A stretch of 64,000 nt of DNA from Raphanus sativus (Eukaryota; Streptophyta; Magnoliopsida; Brassicales; Brassicaceae). Position numbers and translations under genes: made by a program. Below the pieces are notes generated by a model. The model saw only the letters and a program-made list of their open reading frames with translations, searched no databases and was not told where the DNA came from. The stretch is from contig NC_079515.1 of NCBI RefSeq assembly GCF_000801105.2, positions 33,441,407 through 33,505,406 of the forward strand, in the 5' to 3' direction. Positions 1-11,315 of this stretch are shown here, in pieces. The first letter of the stretch is position 1; each line of letters opens with the position of its first letter.

Positions 1-85
1 GTTGTCTCTTTTGCTATGAGAATCAAGGTGAGGTGTGATTTCGTGGATGGAGTGTTGAGAATACTTTGTTTTGTGTGAATTGCAG

Positions 86-1056
<971 letters not shown>

Positions 1057-1499
1057 TGGTGAAGGCTCAAGCAGTCATCTCCTCTGGTTAGAATCCATTC
1101 TTTTTCCTTCCTACAAGAGAGAGACAATCATCTATATATCAACTCATCTGCGGAATGACAGTTTTTTTCTTAGTCTTTTTTTTTTTTAAAAAAACATCGG
1201 CAAAAATAATTGATACTTTGGATCGAAACGATCTTGAATATTCTATGTTGTCTCCTGTCTTACACAGGAGTTCTTTTCTGCAGTCTCATTACATTCCTCT
1301 TCCTCTTTGATTAACAACAACTCTGATAGAATACCGGTCAAGTACTAACCAAAATGATAACCGGTCGTAACTTGAGATTCTCCAGTTTTCAAAACTCATA
1401 ATTCAAGTTCGACTCTGAAACATCATAATCACCGAATCGGTACTTGATCATGGCTAATTTAGCGCCTAAACAAAATTAAGGTCTAAAATTGTAACAAGC

Positions 1500-1507
1500 T
1501 ATAAATA
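1500..1507 (+). promoter_or_regulatory. TATA box of the O-fucosyltransferase gene
   Basis: TATAAATA lies 129 bases before the ATG at 1629, with a CT-rich leader between (ctctctctctccttcttc, near 1563-1580). The spacing and leader composition are typical of a plant core promoter. Confidence 0.5.
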
Positions 1508-1628
1508 CAGAGGAGCGATTTGCAATATCAGTTGGTTATAATCTCTGTAACAGAATTAACGACTCTCTCTCTCCTTCTTCTAAACTCTTTTCTTTCCGCA
1601 GAGAGAAGAAACTTTTGAAAGAGCTTCA

Positions 1629-3639
1629 ATGGCGAAAACGCTGCGAACAATCAAGAACCCTTTCTTCACTCCGCATCCACCATCTCCATTCCTCCACTTC
1701 TCCCTCCTCTTCTTCTCTCCCCCTAAGAGATCAACCAGCCCTCGATACCTCAACCACCACCATAGTAACAACCACCTAACTCGATGCACGCCTCAGCAAG
1801 TCTTCCTCCTCCTCATCTCACTCTCCCTCGTCTTCTCCGGGATCTCGTTCCTCGCATCCTCTTCAGGCACTTGCCTCTCCGCGACTTCACCGTCTTCCCC
1901 GCTCGGTTTCTTTATCTCAGACGACCCTCGCCGTCTCCTAACTTCCCTCGCCGCCGTCTCGGTCCCTTCCACGCTGCTTCCTTTGCCGGCGAGAGGAGGA
2001 CGCTCGGGGAACATGACGGAGGAGGAGAGCGAGTTCTGGAAACAGCCTGACGGCGAAGGGTACGAGCCGTGTTTGGAGTTCAGTTTGACTTACAGGAAGA
2101 AAGCTGCGAGAGTCTCTAGAGAGAGGAAACGTTTCCTCGTCGTTGTTGTCTCCGGTGGACTCAACCAGCAACGTAATCAGATCGTTGACGCTGTTGTCAT
2201 CGCCACGATTCTTGAAGCTGCTCTCGTTGTTCCTGTTTTGCAGGTGAACCGAGTTTGGGGTGACGAAAGGTATTTAATTAATAAAAAACAAAGTTAACTT
2301 GTGAGTCAAGGTATCTTCTAGGGTTTTAGTGATCTTTTTTTGTTTTGTGTGGTTTCTTCTCAGTGAGTTCTCAGACGTGTTCGACGTGGAGCATTTCAAG
2401 AAAACGCTTAGATCAGACGTGCGTGTTGTTTCTTCTCTACCGTCGACGCATCTGATGTCTAGACAGACTATAGAGAATCAGATTCCGTGGGATGTTTCTC
2501 CCGTTTGGATCCGTGCTAAGTTCTTCAAACAGGTGTGATGACTGATGATGACTTTCTGCTGCTTACTTTCTCTGATTTGATTTGGTTTTGATCATGTTTA
2601 TGTTGTATAAATGCAGTTGAACGAGGAAGGGCTTTTGGTGTTGAAAGGGTTAGACTCAAGGCTAGCTAAGAATCTCCCTCCGGATCTGCAGAAACTCAGA
2701 TGCAAAGTTGCTTTCCATGCACTGAGATTCACTCCACCGATTGAGAATCTCGGGAACAAACTCGCGAGAAGGATGTGGATTGAAGGTCCGTACATAGCTC
2801 TCCACTTGAGGCTAGAGAAAGATGTGTGGGTAAGAACCGGTTGTCTCACCGGTTTAGGCTCAGAGTTCGATCGAATCATAGCGGAAACAAGAATGTCTCA
2901 GCCTAGGTACCTCACTGGTAGACTCAACTTGACGTATACAGAGCGTAGGCTTGCTGGCTTGTGTCCTCTCAATGCATATGAGATTGCAAGGTAACTTACT
3001 AAAAGAAGAAATTTAAAAGAAGAAAGTTAACCCTAAAGCTGGAGTCTTTTCTTGGTTTTCAAGGTTGCTGAAGGCATTAGGAGCACCGAGGAATGCATCG
3101 ATATATGTGGCAGGAGGTGAGCCGTTTGGTGGGTCACGAGCGATGGAGCCACTCGCTAAAGAGTTTCCTAATTTGGTGACAAAGGAGACATTAGCTCATA
3201 AAGGAGAGCTGTTGCCTTACACCAATAGATCTACAGCTTTGGCTGCTATTGACTACATTGTTTCGCTTAGCAGCGATGTTTTTCTTCCTTCACATGGTGG
3301 AAACATGGCCAAAGCTATGCAGGTAAATAGACTAATACGTGTCCCTTATGTAGACTCCCGATTGAATCATGCAATAACCTCTTTTGATCTTTTCAGGGAA
3401 ACAGAGCTTATGTAGGGCACAGGAAGTTTATAATGCCTAACAAGAGAGCGATGCTTCCTTTAATGGAGAATCCTTCTGTTTCGGATTCTGAGCTAAGTCG
3501 TGTGGCTAGGAAGCTTCACGGTAAGTCTCAAGGTCATCCTGAGTCACGGAGAGGGCGGAGAGATCGTGACGTGGTGGCTTATCCCGTGCCGGAGTGTATG
3601 TGCCGTCATGGGAAACACAGGTCTATAGGTTTCTTCTAG
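1629..3639 (+). CDS. O-fucosyltransferase family protein (GT106 type), Golgi membrane
   Basis: Exons at 1629-2269, 2364-2532, 2617-2990, 3064-3322 and 3397-3639 give 561 residues, a normal length for plant protein O-fucosyltransferase-like enzymes. The N-terminus is basic and His/Pro-rich, followed by one hydrophobic segment at about residues 58-76 (VFLLLISLSLVFSGISFLA), a type II Golgi signal-anchor. The lumenal domain has the GDP-fucose-site motifs: GGLNQQRNQ (about 176-184), HLRLEKD (about 333-339) and, near the end, SSDVFLPSHGGNMAKA. The C-terminus carries a Cys/His patch, CMCRHGKH. Members of this family act on cell-wall glycans or glycoproteins; the substrate here cannot be told from sequence. 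The start was chosen because it is the first ATG after the leader and keeps the anchor. Likely orthologue of AT5G63390 by order, from memory. Confidence 0.93.
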
Positions 3640-5175
3640 AACAGGTTTTTCTTGCTTCTCTACGCAGGGCTTCTTGTAGCCCAGATTACTTGCGTCTGAA
3701 GGCAACACCTGCCACAGACATGTCCAGCTGTATCCAATCGTTGTAAAACATGTGTACATGTTCTCCAGTGTAAAAATGTGCAGAACTGTTTTTTGGTCGT
3801 CGTAGAAAATTACATTCATTCATTGTTCATCTGTGACTAATGGAGTGAGACGGCATATATTTTATATTTTTGCCATAATGAAGTTTTATCTTTCACATAA
3901 ACGACTAAAGAGTGTGTATTAGTCAAAAAAGAGTGTGTTGAGAAAAAAAAAACCTACTAAAGAGTGTATAATTATATTTCAACATACACAAATAATTTTA
4001 ATAATATTTTCCGAGTTGGTAAAAATAGCATTGGTGAAATCACATGAACAACATACTTTTGCAAAATATATAGAAAGTTTCAAAGATTAAGAAAAATTCA
4101 ACAAGTTCGTTTCACACATGTTATGTGATTCACCCCGTTCACACTGAAAAAATGTCGCATAGTTAACATAATCTATTTGAAATATTATTTCTTTTGGTCA
4201 GCACCACCAAAAATTACACAACTACCAAATGTCGATTTGCAGGCCACTGTTTATATATGTATTTCTTTTGGTCAGCATCACATAATTAATATTTGAAATA
4301 GTATAAAACTTTAGTTGAAGCTGTATTACATATAGAATTAATTCTCACTCGGAATATAAAACATTTTTTTGAAACTGAATATAAAGCATTTAAAAATAGT
4401 ACATACTCGAATATTTATAAAATAAGATCTCTTACAGTGAAAGTAGCAAGTTATGCTGAAATTACATTGATACTATCAATCGACACAGATTTAGAATAAC
4501 ATATGAAAGGTGAACTGTTTTCAGAGTAAATTGTTATCTAAAGAATGACGACAAAATAGGAAGGAATAAACTAAAGAGTGCGCGGTAGACATGGCTCCTC
4601 CTTTCCATAAATGTACAAGTGTCACAGACAAAACGACCAGTTTCAACATCCTTATTGGGACATCAGACATTAGCTTTTTTTACTTTACTGACTGTCACAA
4701 ACAAATGCACACATACGTGTCACAAATTCATTTAGCCAACATCACCAGTTAGGGTTCTTGAGCATGGCTTTGTGGTGATTCGGTCCAACCTTTTTCTCTG
4801 TGTCGTCGAGCTCTCTTTACATATGCACACATCTTTCTTGAGTTGTTGAATTCTGATTGGCGGAATGTGCTTGAAATATTCTTGTTTTGCTGATAGGATT
4901 TAGTACTTGTCTTAATTTTATAAAACAATATGTGGGCAGGAATAATATATAACTGAAACGATAAAATATTTATATTATATAAAACACACAAACTCTTACG
5001 TGAGTGTATACAAATTTATATAAAATCCACAAAAGAAAAAAAAAGTTATGTAATTTGGTGTGTTTGTGTGTAGTTTATTCCTTTTATCTTTTAATTAATA
5101 AATTAAAGCAATAATTTTGATATTGAGATTTTAAAGAAAAAAAAACTATAAGTATTAACGTAGCTTAAGATTTTG
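3640..5175. other. Intergenic, AT-rich, no gene seen
   Basis: AT-rich sequence between the O-fucosyltransferase stop and the LINE 3' end. It holds the 3' untranslated part of the upstream gene (to roughly 3840) and short homopolymer runs. No open frame with family character, tRNA or clear terminal repeat was found. Confidence 0.6.
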
Positions 5176-5273
5176 TTTTTTTTTTTTGGTGTAAATGTTA
5201 AGATTTATACCAGTTTTCTGAGTTTACATTATTGTGGAAACCACTTATTACATTACAATGCAAAATAAACTAC

Positions 5274-8200
5274 TTAAGGAGGAAAAGAAGACATAACCGA
5301 GAAAAAGAGTTGCAACAAAGAAAAAGAGTCTTCAGCACGGGGAGGTAGGGAGAGGAGACGATCTCTCACTGATCGATCAACTCTAGCAATGACCGCAGCT
5401 TCGGATGATGATACTTGCCTGAAGATACGGCTGTTCCTCTCACGCCACAAATTGTAAACAATCACCTGCAGCAAGAGTTTTAGGACTGAACTGGTACCCT
5501 TATAAGACACAAAGCGCTGCTGTTCCAGTAGAGAGAGCAGCGAAGTGAAGGAATCAGGTATTGTGGGAAGCATCCAGCCAGTGAAATGAGCCCACACCGC
5601 TTTAGCAAACCCGCATGCGAAGAATAGGTGCTCGTGATTTTCCATACCAGTAGTGCACAAAGCGCATGAAGACGGTACATTCATCCCCCAAGACACGAGT
5701 CTGTCTCGAGTTGGCAGCCTTGATTGAACAGATAACCAAGTAACAAAGGTGCATCTAGGTACTTCCTCCTTAAACCAGACAAGATTAGACCACGGTACTG
5801 TAGGAGACGTCTCCCTAATGTAATTCCAAGTCCCTTTAGAGGAGAACTTAGGTAGATAGGAGCAAGGACCATTCCTCCAAAGGAACTTGTCACTCCCACG
5901 CGTATCAGAAGGAACATCCATGGTAGAGAGAACAATCTGGAGTGTTACTGCCTCATCAGACCTGGCATGTGGCAAAAACCAAGCTCCATTCCGAACTGCG
6001 TTGCAGACCGTAGAATCGATATGAACCTGTAGCTCTCTTGGTCCCCTCCGTCCAAACACGTTAATTAACGGCCCTAGGTCCGTCCACCAATCATACCAAA
6101 AACTCACTGCTCTCCCATCTCCAATATTACATCTCAGCAAATCAGAGATCAGTGGCCTTACCTTGAGCATCCTCTTAACTGTAGGGGAGTATCTGCTGGA
6201 GTCATTGGCAGTCCAGAAAGTGTGATCAACAAACACATTACTCCTAAGCCATGCTACCCAAATTGAGCCTGATTCAGAGAAAAAACTCCACACTCTTTTC
6301 AACTCAAAAACTGCTTGAAATTCTTCCAATTTCCTAATTCCAAGTCCCCCTTCCTGCTTTGGCTTACAAATATTTTCCCAGGACACTCTAGCACCAGAGG
6401 CTGAGGTAGTCTTGTTGTTCCATAAAAAAGATGCACACAGCGAGTCCACCTTATTGTAGAACCTCTTCGGGAGAGAGAACACCGAACTCCAGAAGTTAAC
6501 CATACCATAGATCACTGATGCTACAAGCATAATCTTACCAGCAAAAGATAGTGTCTTAACAGTCCACGAGTTGAGCTTTGACGTTATGCGCTCAAGGAAC
6601 GGTTGCAGCGTAGCATAGCTAATCTTCTTCGGGCTAAGGGGCAGACCAAGATAGCGCGTAGGAAAAGTCCCTCTTTTAAAACCTGAGATGTCGCTTATGA
6701 CTGCTGATTCAATCTCCGAGAACCCTCCAAAGAAAATTTCTGATTTAGCAGCGTTCATATCAAGCCCCGACCAATCCTTGAAACCTGTCATCACATCCTT
6801 GACACCCGAGATTGAGTGCCTAGATCCATCAGAGAACACGAGGAGATCATCCGCAAACAAGAGGTGTGTGATTCTGGGCGTGGAGCATGAAGGATGTAGC
6901 CTTATGTGTCCCAAGTCCACGGCCCTCTCCAGGAGCTTTGAAAGCACTTCCATCACCATTATAAAGAGATAAGGAGATATTGCATCTCCTTGCCTAAGAC
7001 CTTTCTTACCTGGGAAGAAGCCAGCAAGCTCACCATTGATTGCAATAGAGAACCTTGGGGAAGTGATACACTCCCGTATCCAAGTCACGAAGATAGGAGG
7101 AAAGTTTTGGGCTTCCAGTATCTTGATGACAAAGTCCCAACAGACAGTATCAAAGGCCTTACGGATATCAATTTTCAGCATACTACTTCGAGCACAGTTT
7201 GGCGCCTCATACTTCCTGATCAGCTCTGATGCAAGTAGTACATTTTCACCCAAGCTGCGCCCTTTTAGGAAGGCTGACTGACATCGGCTGATAGATGATC
7301 GGAGGATAGGTTTCAGCCTGTTTGCAATTATCTTCGTAATCACCTTGTAGATAATATTGCAACAGCTGATAGGCCGGTAATCAGTTAACTTACATGCTGC
7401 CGGAGTTTTCGGAATAAGAGCAATGGCAGTTGTGTTCAGATCTTTTAAGAGACGACCATTCCGAAAGAACTCTGCAATGGCAGCAACCACATCATTTCCC
7501 ACCGTATCCCAAGAAGCCCGTAGAAATTCCACCGAGTATCCATCTGGCCCAGGGCTTTTATTGAGAGGCATGGAGAAAAGGGTTCCTTTAATCTCTGCTT
7601 CAAGGACATCTCTTTTCAGATAAGCTTGCTGGAGATCAGAACATCTGAAGGTCAGAAGATCCCTGAGCCCATCTACAGAAGCCGGGGAGGATGGGAGGTC
7701 TGTCTGGCCCAATATGTTGTGGAAATAAGATGAGGAGTGCGCCTTTATATCCTCAATACCTCCCAAGAATTGATCAGACTCATCAATTAGGTAATGAATA
7801 TGGTTTGCAGCATTTCTCTGAGCAACGGTTTTATGATAGAAAACCGTGTTCCTATCTCCCACATCTGCCCACCGCACCCTGGATCTCTGTCTATAAAATT
7901 TTTGTTCCGCAGTTAAGAGCATATTCAGCTTGGCACGTGCCCTGTGCTCCTCCGCTGCCGTGTTACTATCGGGTTGTGTGAGTATATTACGCTGCAGACT
8001 TTCAACAATCACCGTTTGATCCTTTACTCTCCCTGTGATACCACTATAGTGACTCCTGTTTAGATTCCTCAAAACCGGTTTAAGTAATTTCATTCGGCGA
8101 ACGAGCTGAAACTGTTTAGTACCAGGATCAACCGCCCCTGCCCACGCATCAGAAACAGAAGAGGCGTAGCTGGGATGATCAATAACGTGGTGATAAAATC

Positions 8201-8948
8201 TGAAAGGCTTACGCTTGTTCCTCCTGAGCGATGGAACCCTGAAGACACACGGAGCATGATCAGATTGGTCCGGCTGTAAGAAGTCAGCATACGAGTCCTG
8301 AAAAGATGGCGCCCAATGCTGGTTGATAAGGGCATGATCAATCCTCTTAGATATAGGATCAGCTTCATTGTTATTCCACCATGTGAAGGGAACTCCTTTA
8401 GCTTGCGCTTCAAACAACTCAGCCTCCTGGAGCATCAGGTTCATGTCGTCAATCCCAGCAGTATCAACAACAACTTGAGGGAAACCTGAGTGCTGACTGG
8501 TCCGAATAATCTGGTTGAAATCCCCCACAACTGACCAAGGGCTATCTCTAACAGGAGACGAGAGCCGGATATCAATAAGCTCATCCCATAGCTGTTTGCG
8601 AACTGCTACCGTATTAAAAGCATAGACAAAAGTAACTGTAAGATGCACCTTCTCCGCCATGATATAAATACCACAAGTCACAGCTTGAGCCGAGGCTCTG
8701 TAAACAAAAACCGAAACCGAAGGGTCCCAAACAACTACTATCCGCCCTGACCCGTGGTGATTATAGTTGCCAAAAAATCTCCAGCCATCAGGGATTGCAT
8801 TCAAGATCCTATTTACATTATTTTCTTGAATATGAGTCTCTAGAAAAGCTCCGAAAAGAGGTCTATGAATATTAATCCAGTCTTTGACCATTTTGTGGCG
8901 TCTATCGTGGTTGAGTCCTCGCACATTCCACGCAAAAAACATCGACAT
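5274..8948 (-). CDS. LINE ORF2: endonuclease / reverse transcriptase
   Basis: An unbroken frame of 1,224 residues if started at the ATG at 8948; the open frame itself runs upstream to 9107, overlapping ORF1. I prefer 8948 because it lies just after the ORF1 stop (8956-8958) and immediately before the endonuclease start FFAWNVRGLN. Order of domains: exonuclease-endonuclease-phosphatase fold (AWNVRGLN, LETHIQ, VVGDFNQI, SDHAPCVF), reverse transcriptase (NKSPGPDGYSVEF, YRPISCCNIIYK, AFLKGRS, LRQGDAISPYLF, and the catalytic FADD at 6846-6857), then a C-terminal zf-RVT-like region (CTFVTWLS, LPTRDRL, SSCALC, ENHEHLFFAC). All RT catalytic motifs look intact and there is no internal stop, so this is a young copy, although ORF1 is incomplete and autonomous movement is unlikely. 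Confidence 0.92.
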   Translation of the reverse strand: MSMFFAWNVRGLNHDRRHKMVKDWINIHRPLFGAFLETHIQENNVNRILNAIPDGWRFFGNYNHHGSGRIVVVWDPSVSVFVYRASAQAVTCGIYIMAEKVHLTVTFVYAFNTVAVRKQLWDELIDIRLSSPVRDSPWSVVGDFNQIIRTSQHSGFPQVVVDTAGIDDMNLMLQEAELFEAQAKGVPFTWWNNNEADPISKRIDHALINQHWAPSFQDSYADFLQPDQSDHAPCVFRVPSLRRNKRKPFRFYHHVIDHPSYASSVSDAWAGAVDPGTKQFQLVRRMKLLKPVLRNLNRSHYSGITGRVKDQTVIVESLQRNILTQPDSNTAAEEHRARAKLNMLLTAEQKFYRQRSRVRWADVGDRNTVFYHKTVAQRNAANHIHYLIDESDQFLGGIEDIKAHSSSYFHNILGQTDLPSSPASVDGLRDLLTFRCSDLQQAYLKRDVLEAEIKGTLFSMPLNKSPGPDGYSVEFLRASWDTVGNDVVAAIAEFFRNGRLLKDLNTTAIALIPKTPAACKLTDYRPISCCNIIYKVITKIIANRLKPILRSSISRCQSAFLKGRSLGENVLLASELIRKYEAPNCARSSMLKIDIRKAFDTVCWDFVIKILEAQNFPPIFVTWIRECITSPRFSIAINGELAGFFPGKKGLRQGDAISPYLFIMVMEVLSKLLERAVDLGHIRLHPSCSTPRITHLLFADDLLVFSDGSRHSISGVKDVMTGFKDWSGLDMNAAKSEIFFGGFSEIESAVISDISGFKRGTFPTRYLGLPLSPKKISYATLQPFLERITSKLNSWTVKTLSFAGKIMLVASVIYGMVNFWSSVFSLPKRFYNKVDSLCASFLWNNKTTSASGARVSWENICKPKQEGGLGIRKLEEFQAVFELKRVWSFFSESGSIWVAWLRSNVFVDHTFWTANDSSRYSPTVKRMLKVRPLISDLLRCNIGDGRAVSFWYDWWTDLGPLINVFGRRGPRELQVHIDSTVCNAVRNGAWFLPHARSDEAVTLQIVLSTMDVPSDTRGSDKFLWRNGPCSYLPKFSSKGTWNYIRETSPTVPWSNLVWFKEEVPRCTFVTWLSVQSRLPTRDRLVSWGMNVPSSCALCTTGMENHEHLFFACGFAKAVWAHFTGWMLPTIPDSFTSLLSLLEQQRFVSYKGTSSVLKLLLQVIVYNLWRERNSRIFRQVSSSEAAVIARVDRSVRDRLLSLPPRAEDSFSLLQLFFSVMSSFPP

Positions 8949-8955
8949 AATAAAT

Positions 8956-9630
8956 TTACTGGGATTTTGTGACCTTACGGCCACACCTCCTGCCTTGAGC
9001 CAGGAAAAAAGGGTTATCATCGCCTGCAGACCCAGAAGAATCATCAGTTCCACGAGACGCATCCAACCCAGAACTAGCATTGTCCGACTTTCCAACACTG
9101 ACATCATTCTCTACTCCTGCATTACCATCAGACACAGAGGGCCCACCGACCTTGACTTCACCAACAGCCTTAGTTCCAAGAAAATTCAACTGATATTTTC
9201 CAGATGCGCAGCTGGATTTCACTTCACCAGTATACCCATCAGAAGATCCTTCCTGAGCAATTTCACCCTCCTCCAGATGTGTTGGTGCTGCAAGAGCTTT
9301 ACCAGCGTCCTTGTCAGGTACAATATCAGCTGTTCTGCCGGCCACCTTACTCGTAGGTGGAACGACATTTACATGCTTCTGACGTCCCTGTCTCGACTTA
9401 TGCCTCTGCTTCGATGCTTCAGTTGACGGGCTAACAGAGCGCTTTCTCTCTTTATGCTGGCCCATAAGAGTCATTTTGCATTTATTCCTCAGGTGACCGT
9501 ACTTGCCACATGACTCACACTTCAAAGGCAGCCAGGGATATGAGACTGAGATGTCAACTTCCCTTCCATTTGAGAACCCAGAGATGATGTTGGTCGGAAG
9601 CTTCTTTGTTAAATCAACTCTAACAAACAT
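8956..9630 (-). pseudogene. LINE ORF1 C-terminal fragment with CCHC knuckle
   Basis: About 224 residues remain. Near the start the stretch CESCGKYGHLRNKC is a CX2CX4HX4C zinc knuckle, the nucleic-acid-binding motif of plant L1 ORF1. It follows SYPWLPLKCESC, the usual linker after the DUF4283 domain. The rest is a low-complexity Ser/Gly/Asp/Val-rich tail with no fold. The DUF4283 half is missing upstream, and a stop follows soon in the 5' direction, so the ATG at 9630 is an internal methionine of a truncated gene rather than a true start. It ends 7 bases before the preferred ORF2 ATG and in another frame. Confidence 0.85.
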
Positions 9631-9650
9631 GAGGATACAACACTTAAGAA

Positions 9651-11312
9651 AATGAGATATACAGTTTAGCGGATAAGATTGCTTTGTCCCATCCCATCTG
9701 CTTATTAAATCATTGGACTATACTTCGTCTATTATAATAGAAATTTATAACCGGTGGTAGTCTATTGGCATGTGCTTTAGGTTCTTAAGCAACATGAGGG
9801 GTTCAAATGTATTCCATTACACTTAATCATGTAGTCACATGGATATAAATTCACAACTTATCATTAATTTGAATATCTGAAGAGAAATCCATCTATAAGC
9901 TTTACTTCATCTAAAATTTAGTATCTTTTCATAGGTATAAGTACCGCATATTAAAAAATGATCGAAAATTATAATTCATAGGATACAGCACCGGTATGAG
10001 CTAATTACTATGCCTTGTGTTGATTACGATTCCTTATTTGACTAGTCTTATATTATATTCCTGCCATTTCATAATAAGAATCGTTTATTTTTAATACAAG
10101 TATAAAATGTCTAGTTATTACTCTTAGTTTTTATTCATTAATTAAAAAAATCAAACAAAACAATGTAAAACGATGCTTATAATGAAATAAATTTGAAAAT
10201 CTAAAATTTCATTTAATGTGAAACAGAAAGAGTATAAAAGTATAAAACTAAAATGTATATTAAATGTTTTTAAAATACCAAATGTACCAAACATAAATCT
10301 TATTAGAGTTCAGTATCTGTTATATAAACTGGTCATCCGAGGGTTCATTGAGAAGCAAAACGCCCTAAGACTAAGTAAATGATGTAAAATGCATTAGTGC
10401 CTAAAGAAATTTTGAAGTGAAAAAAAATTGACATAAACAAAAACATTTCAACATGTTTACATGGTGGTGGTTTATGCTGAAACTGTTGGCTAGTTTTTGC
10501 TATATAAATGTAGTTATATAGTTAGGTAAAGAAGCAGTAGGTGAGAGTGAGGGCAAAGGTAATCAATGTTTTTAATCAATGTTTATTAAATTTTGTTAAT
10601 ACGTAGTAATCAATGTCTTTAGACCATATATAATTGATCTGATCCAAACCCAAAAGATTATATGTGTGCAACCTTCTTCTTTTAGAAAGCATGGCATGCT
10701 CTTTATTTGCATTACCATCTATAGGAACGTCCGCAAAGTGGAACCACTAGTACTTGTTTGTATTTAATAATATATTATATACCATGAGAAGAACTGAACT
10801 ATTTGATTATAAATAATAATTTCTTTTCACGTTCAGGGTATTGTCTGTAACAACATAATGTAATTAATGGGTTTTATACTAGTAGTAAATGTTAGTAATC
10901 TTATTGTTTTCTTTTCTTGAACTTTGTAATATTACTGTTTAGAATATAGTATCTAGTAGTAATATGATGAAGAAATGGAATATAAGATCTTTTTTTAACA
11001 AAATGTCTTCATGAAATAGAAGATGAGATCGAATGCTAATTATGAGAATCAAACCTAACTATCAGGTCTCAACATCAGCCAGTTTCTTCCCACTTTAAAT
11101 TTGGACGATCCTAGGGCCGGGTAGACTGATTACTAAGCCTGTTTGATTACTTTAATCATATATCTGAATTAATGACAGTTAATTAATATTGTGGCTAATT
11201 ACATGTCACTACGTGTCCCCTTGCGTGTTACCATGCAAAGTACAACGCAACACAAACACCCTTCAAATTTTCTAGATGCCACCGCTTCTTGGAACTCCCC
11301 TCCGAATCTACT
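9651..11312. other. Intergenic, AT-rich, no gene seen
   Basis: No coding frame of note. A short segment near 9745-9830 looks like a pol III SINE head (treated under findings), and 10060-10260 resembles a decayed MITE. Otherwise plain AT-rich DNA up to the CACTA element. Confidence 0.5.
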
Positions 11313-11315
11313 TTT

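Larger units (their letters stand above)
5176..9650 (-). mobile_element. L1-type LINE retrotransposon, 5'-truncated
   Basis: A non-LTR retrotransposon on the minus strand. Its 3' end is an A-tail, seen as the T run 5176-5187 on the plus strand, preceded by about 85 bases of 3' UTR. Going 5' it has an ORF2 (endonuclease, reverse transcriptase, C-terminal zinc motif) and then the C-terminal part of ORF1 with one CCHC knuckle. The N-terminal RNA-binding half of ORF1 is not present in an open frame, so the copy is truncated near 9650, as is common for LINEs. No certain target-site duplication is visible; the short match TCTTAAG at both edges is too weak to count. Typical plant L1 organisation. 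Confidence 0.9.

Noticed and set aside
5160..9670. Target-site duplication of the LINE
   Set aside because: Only TCTTAAG is shared at the edges, too short to be trusted in AT-rich DNA.
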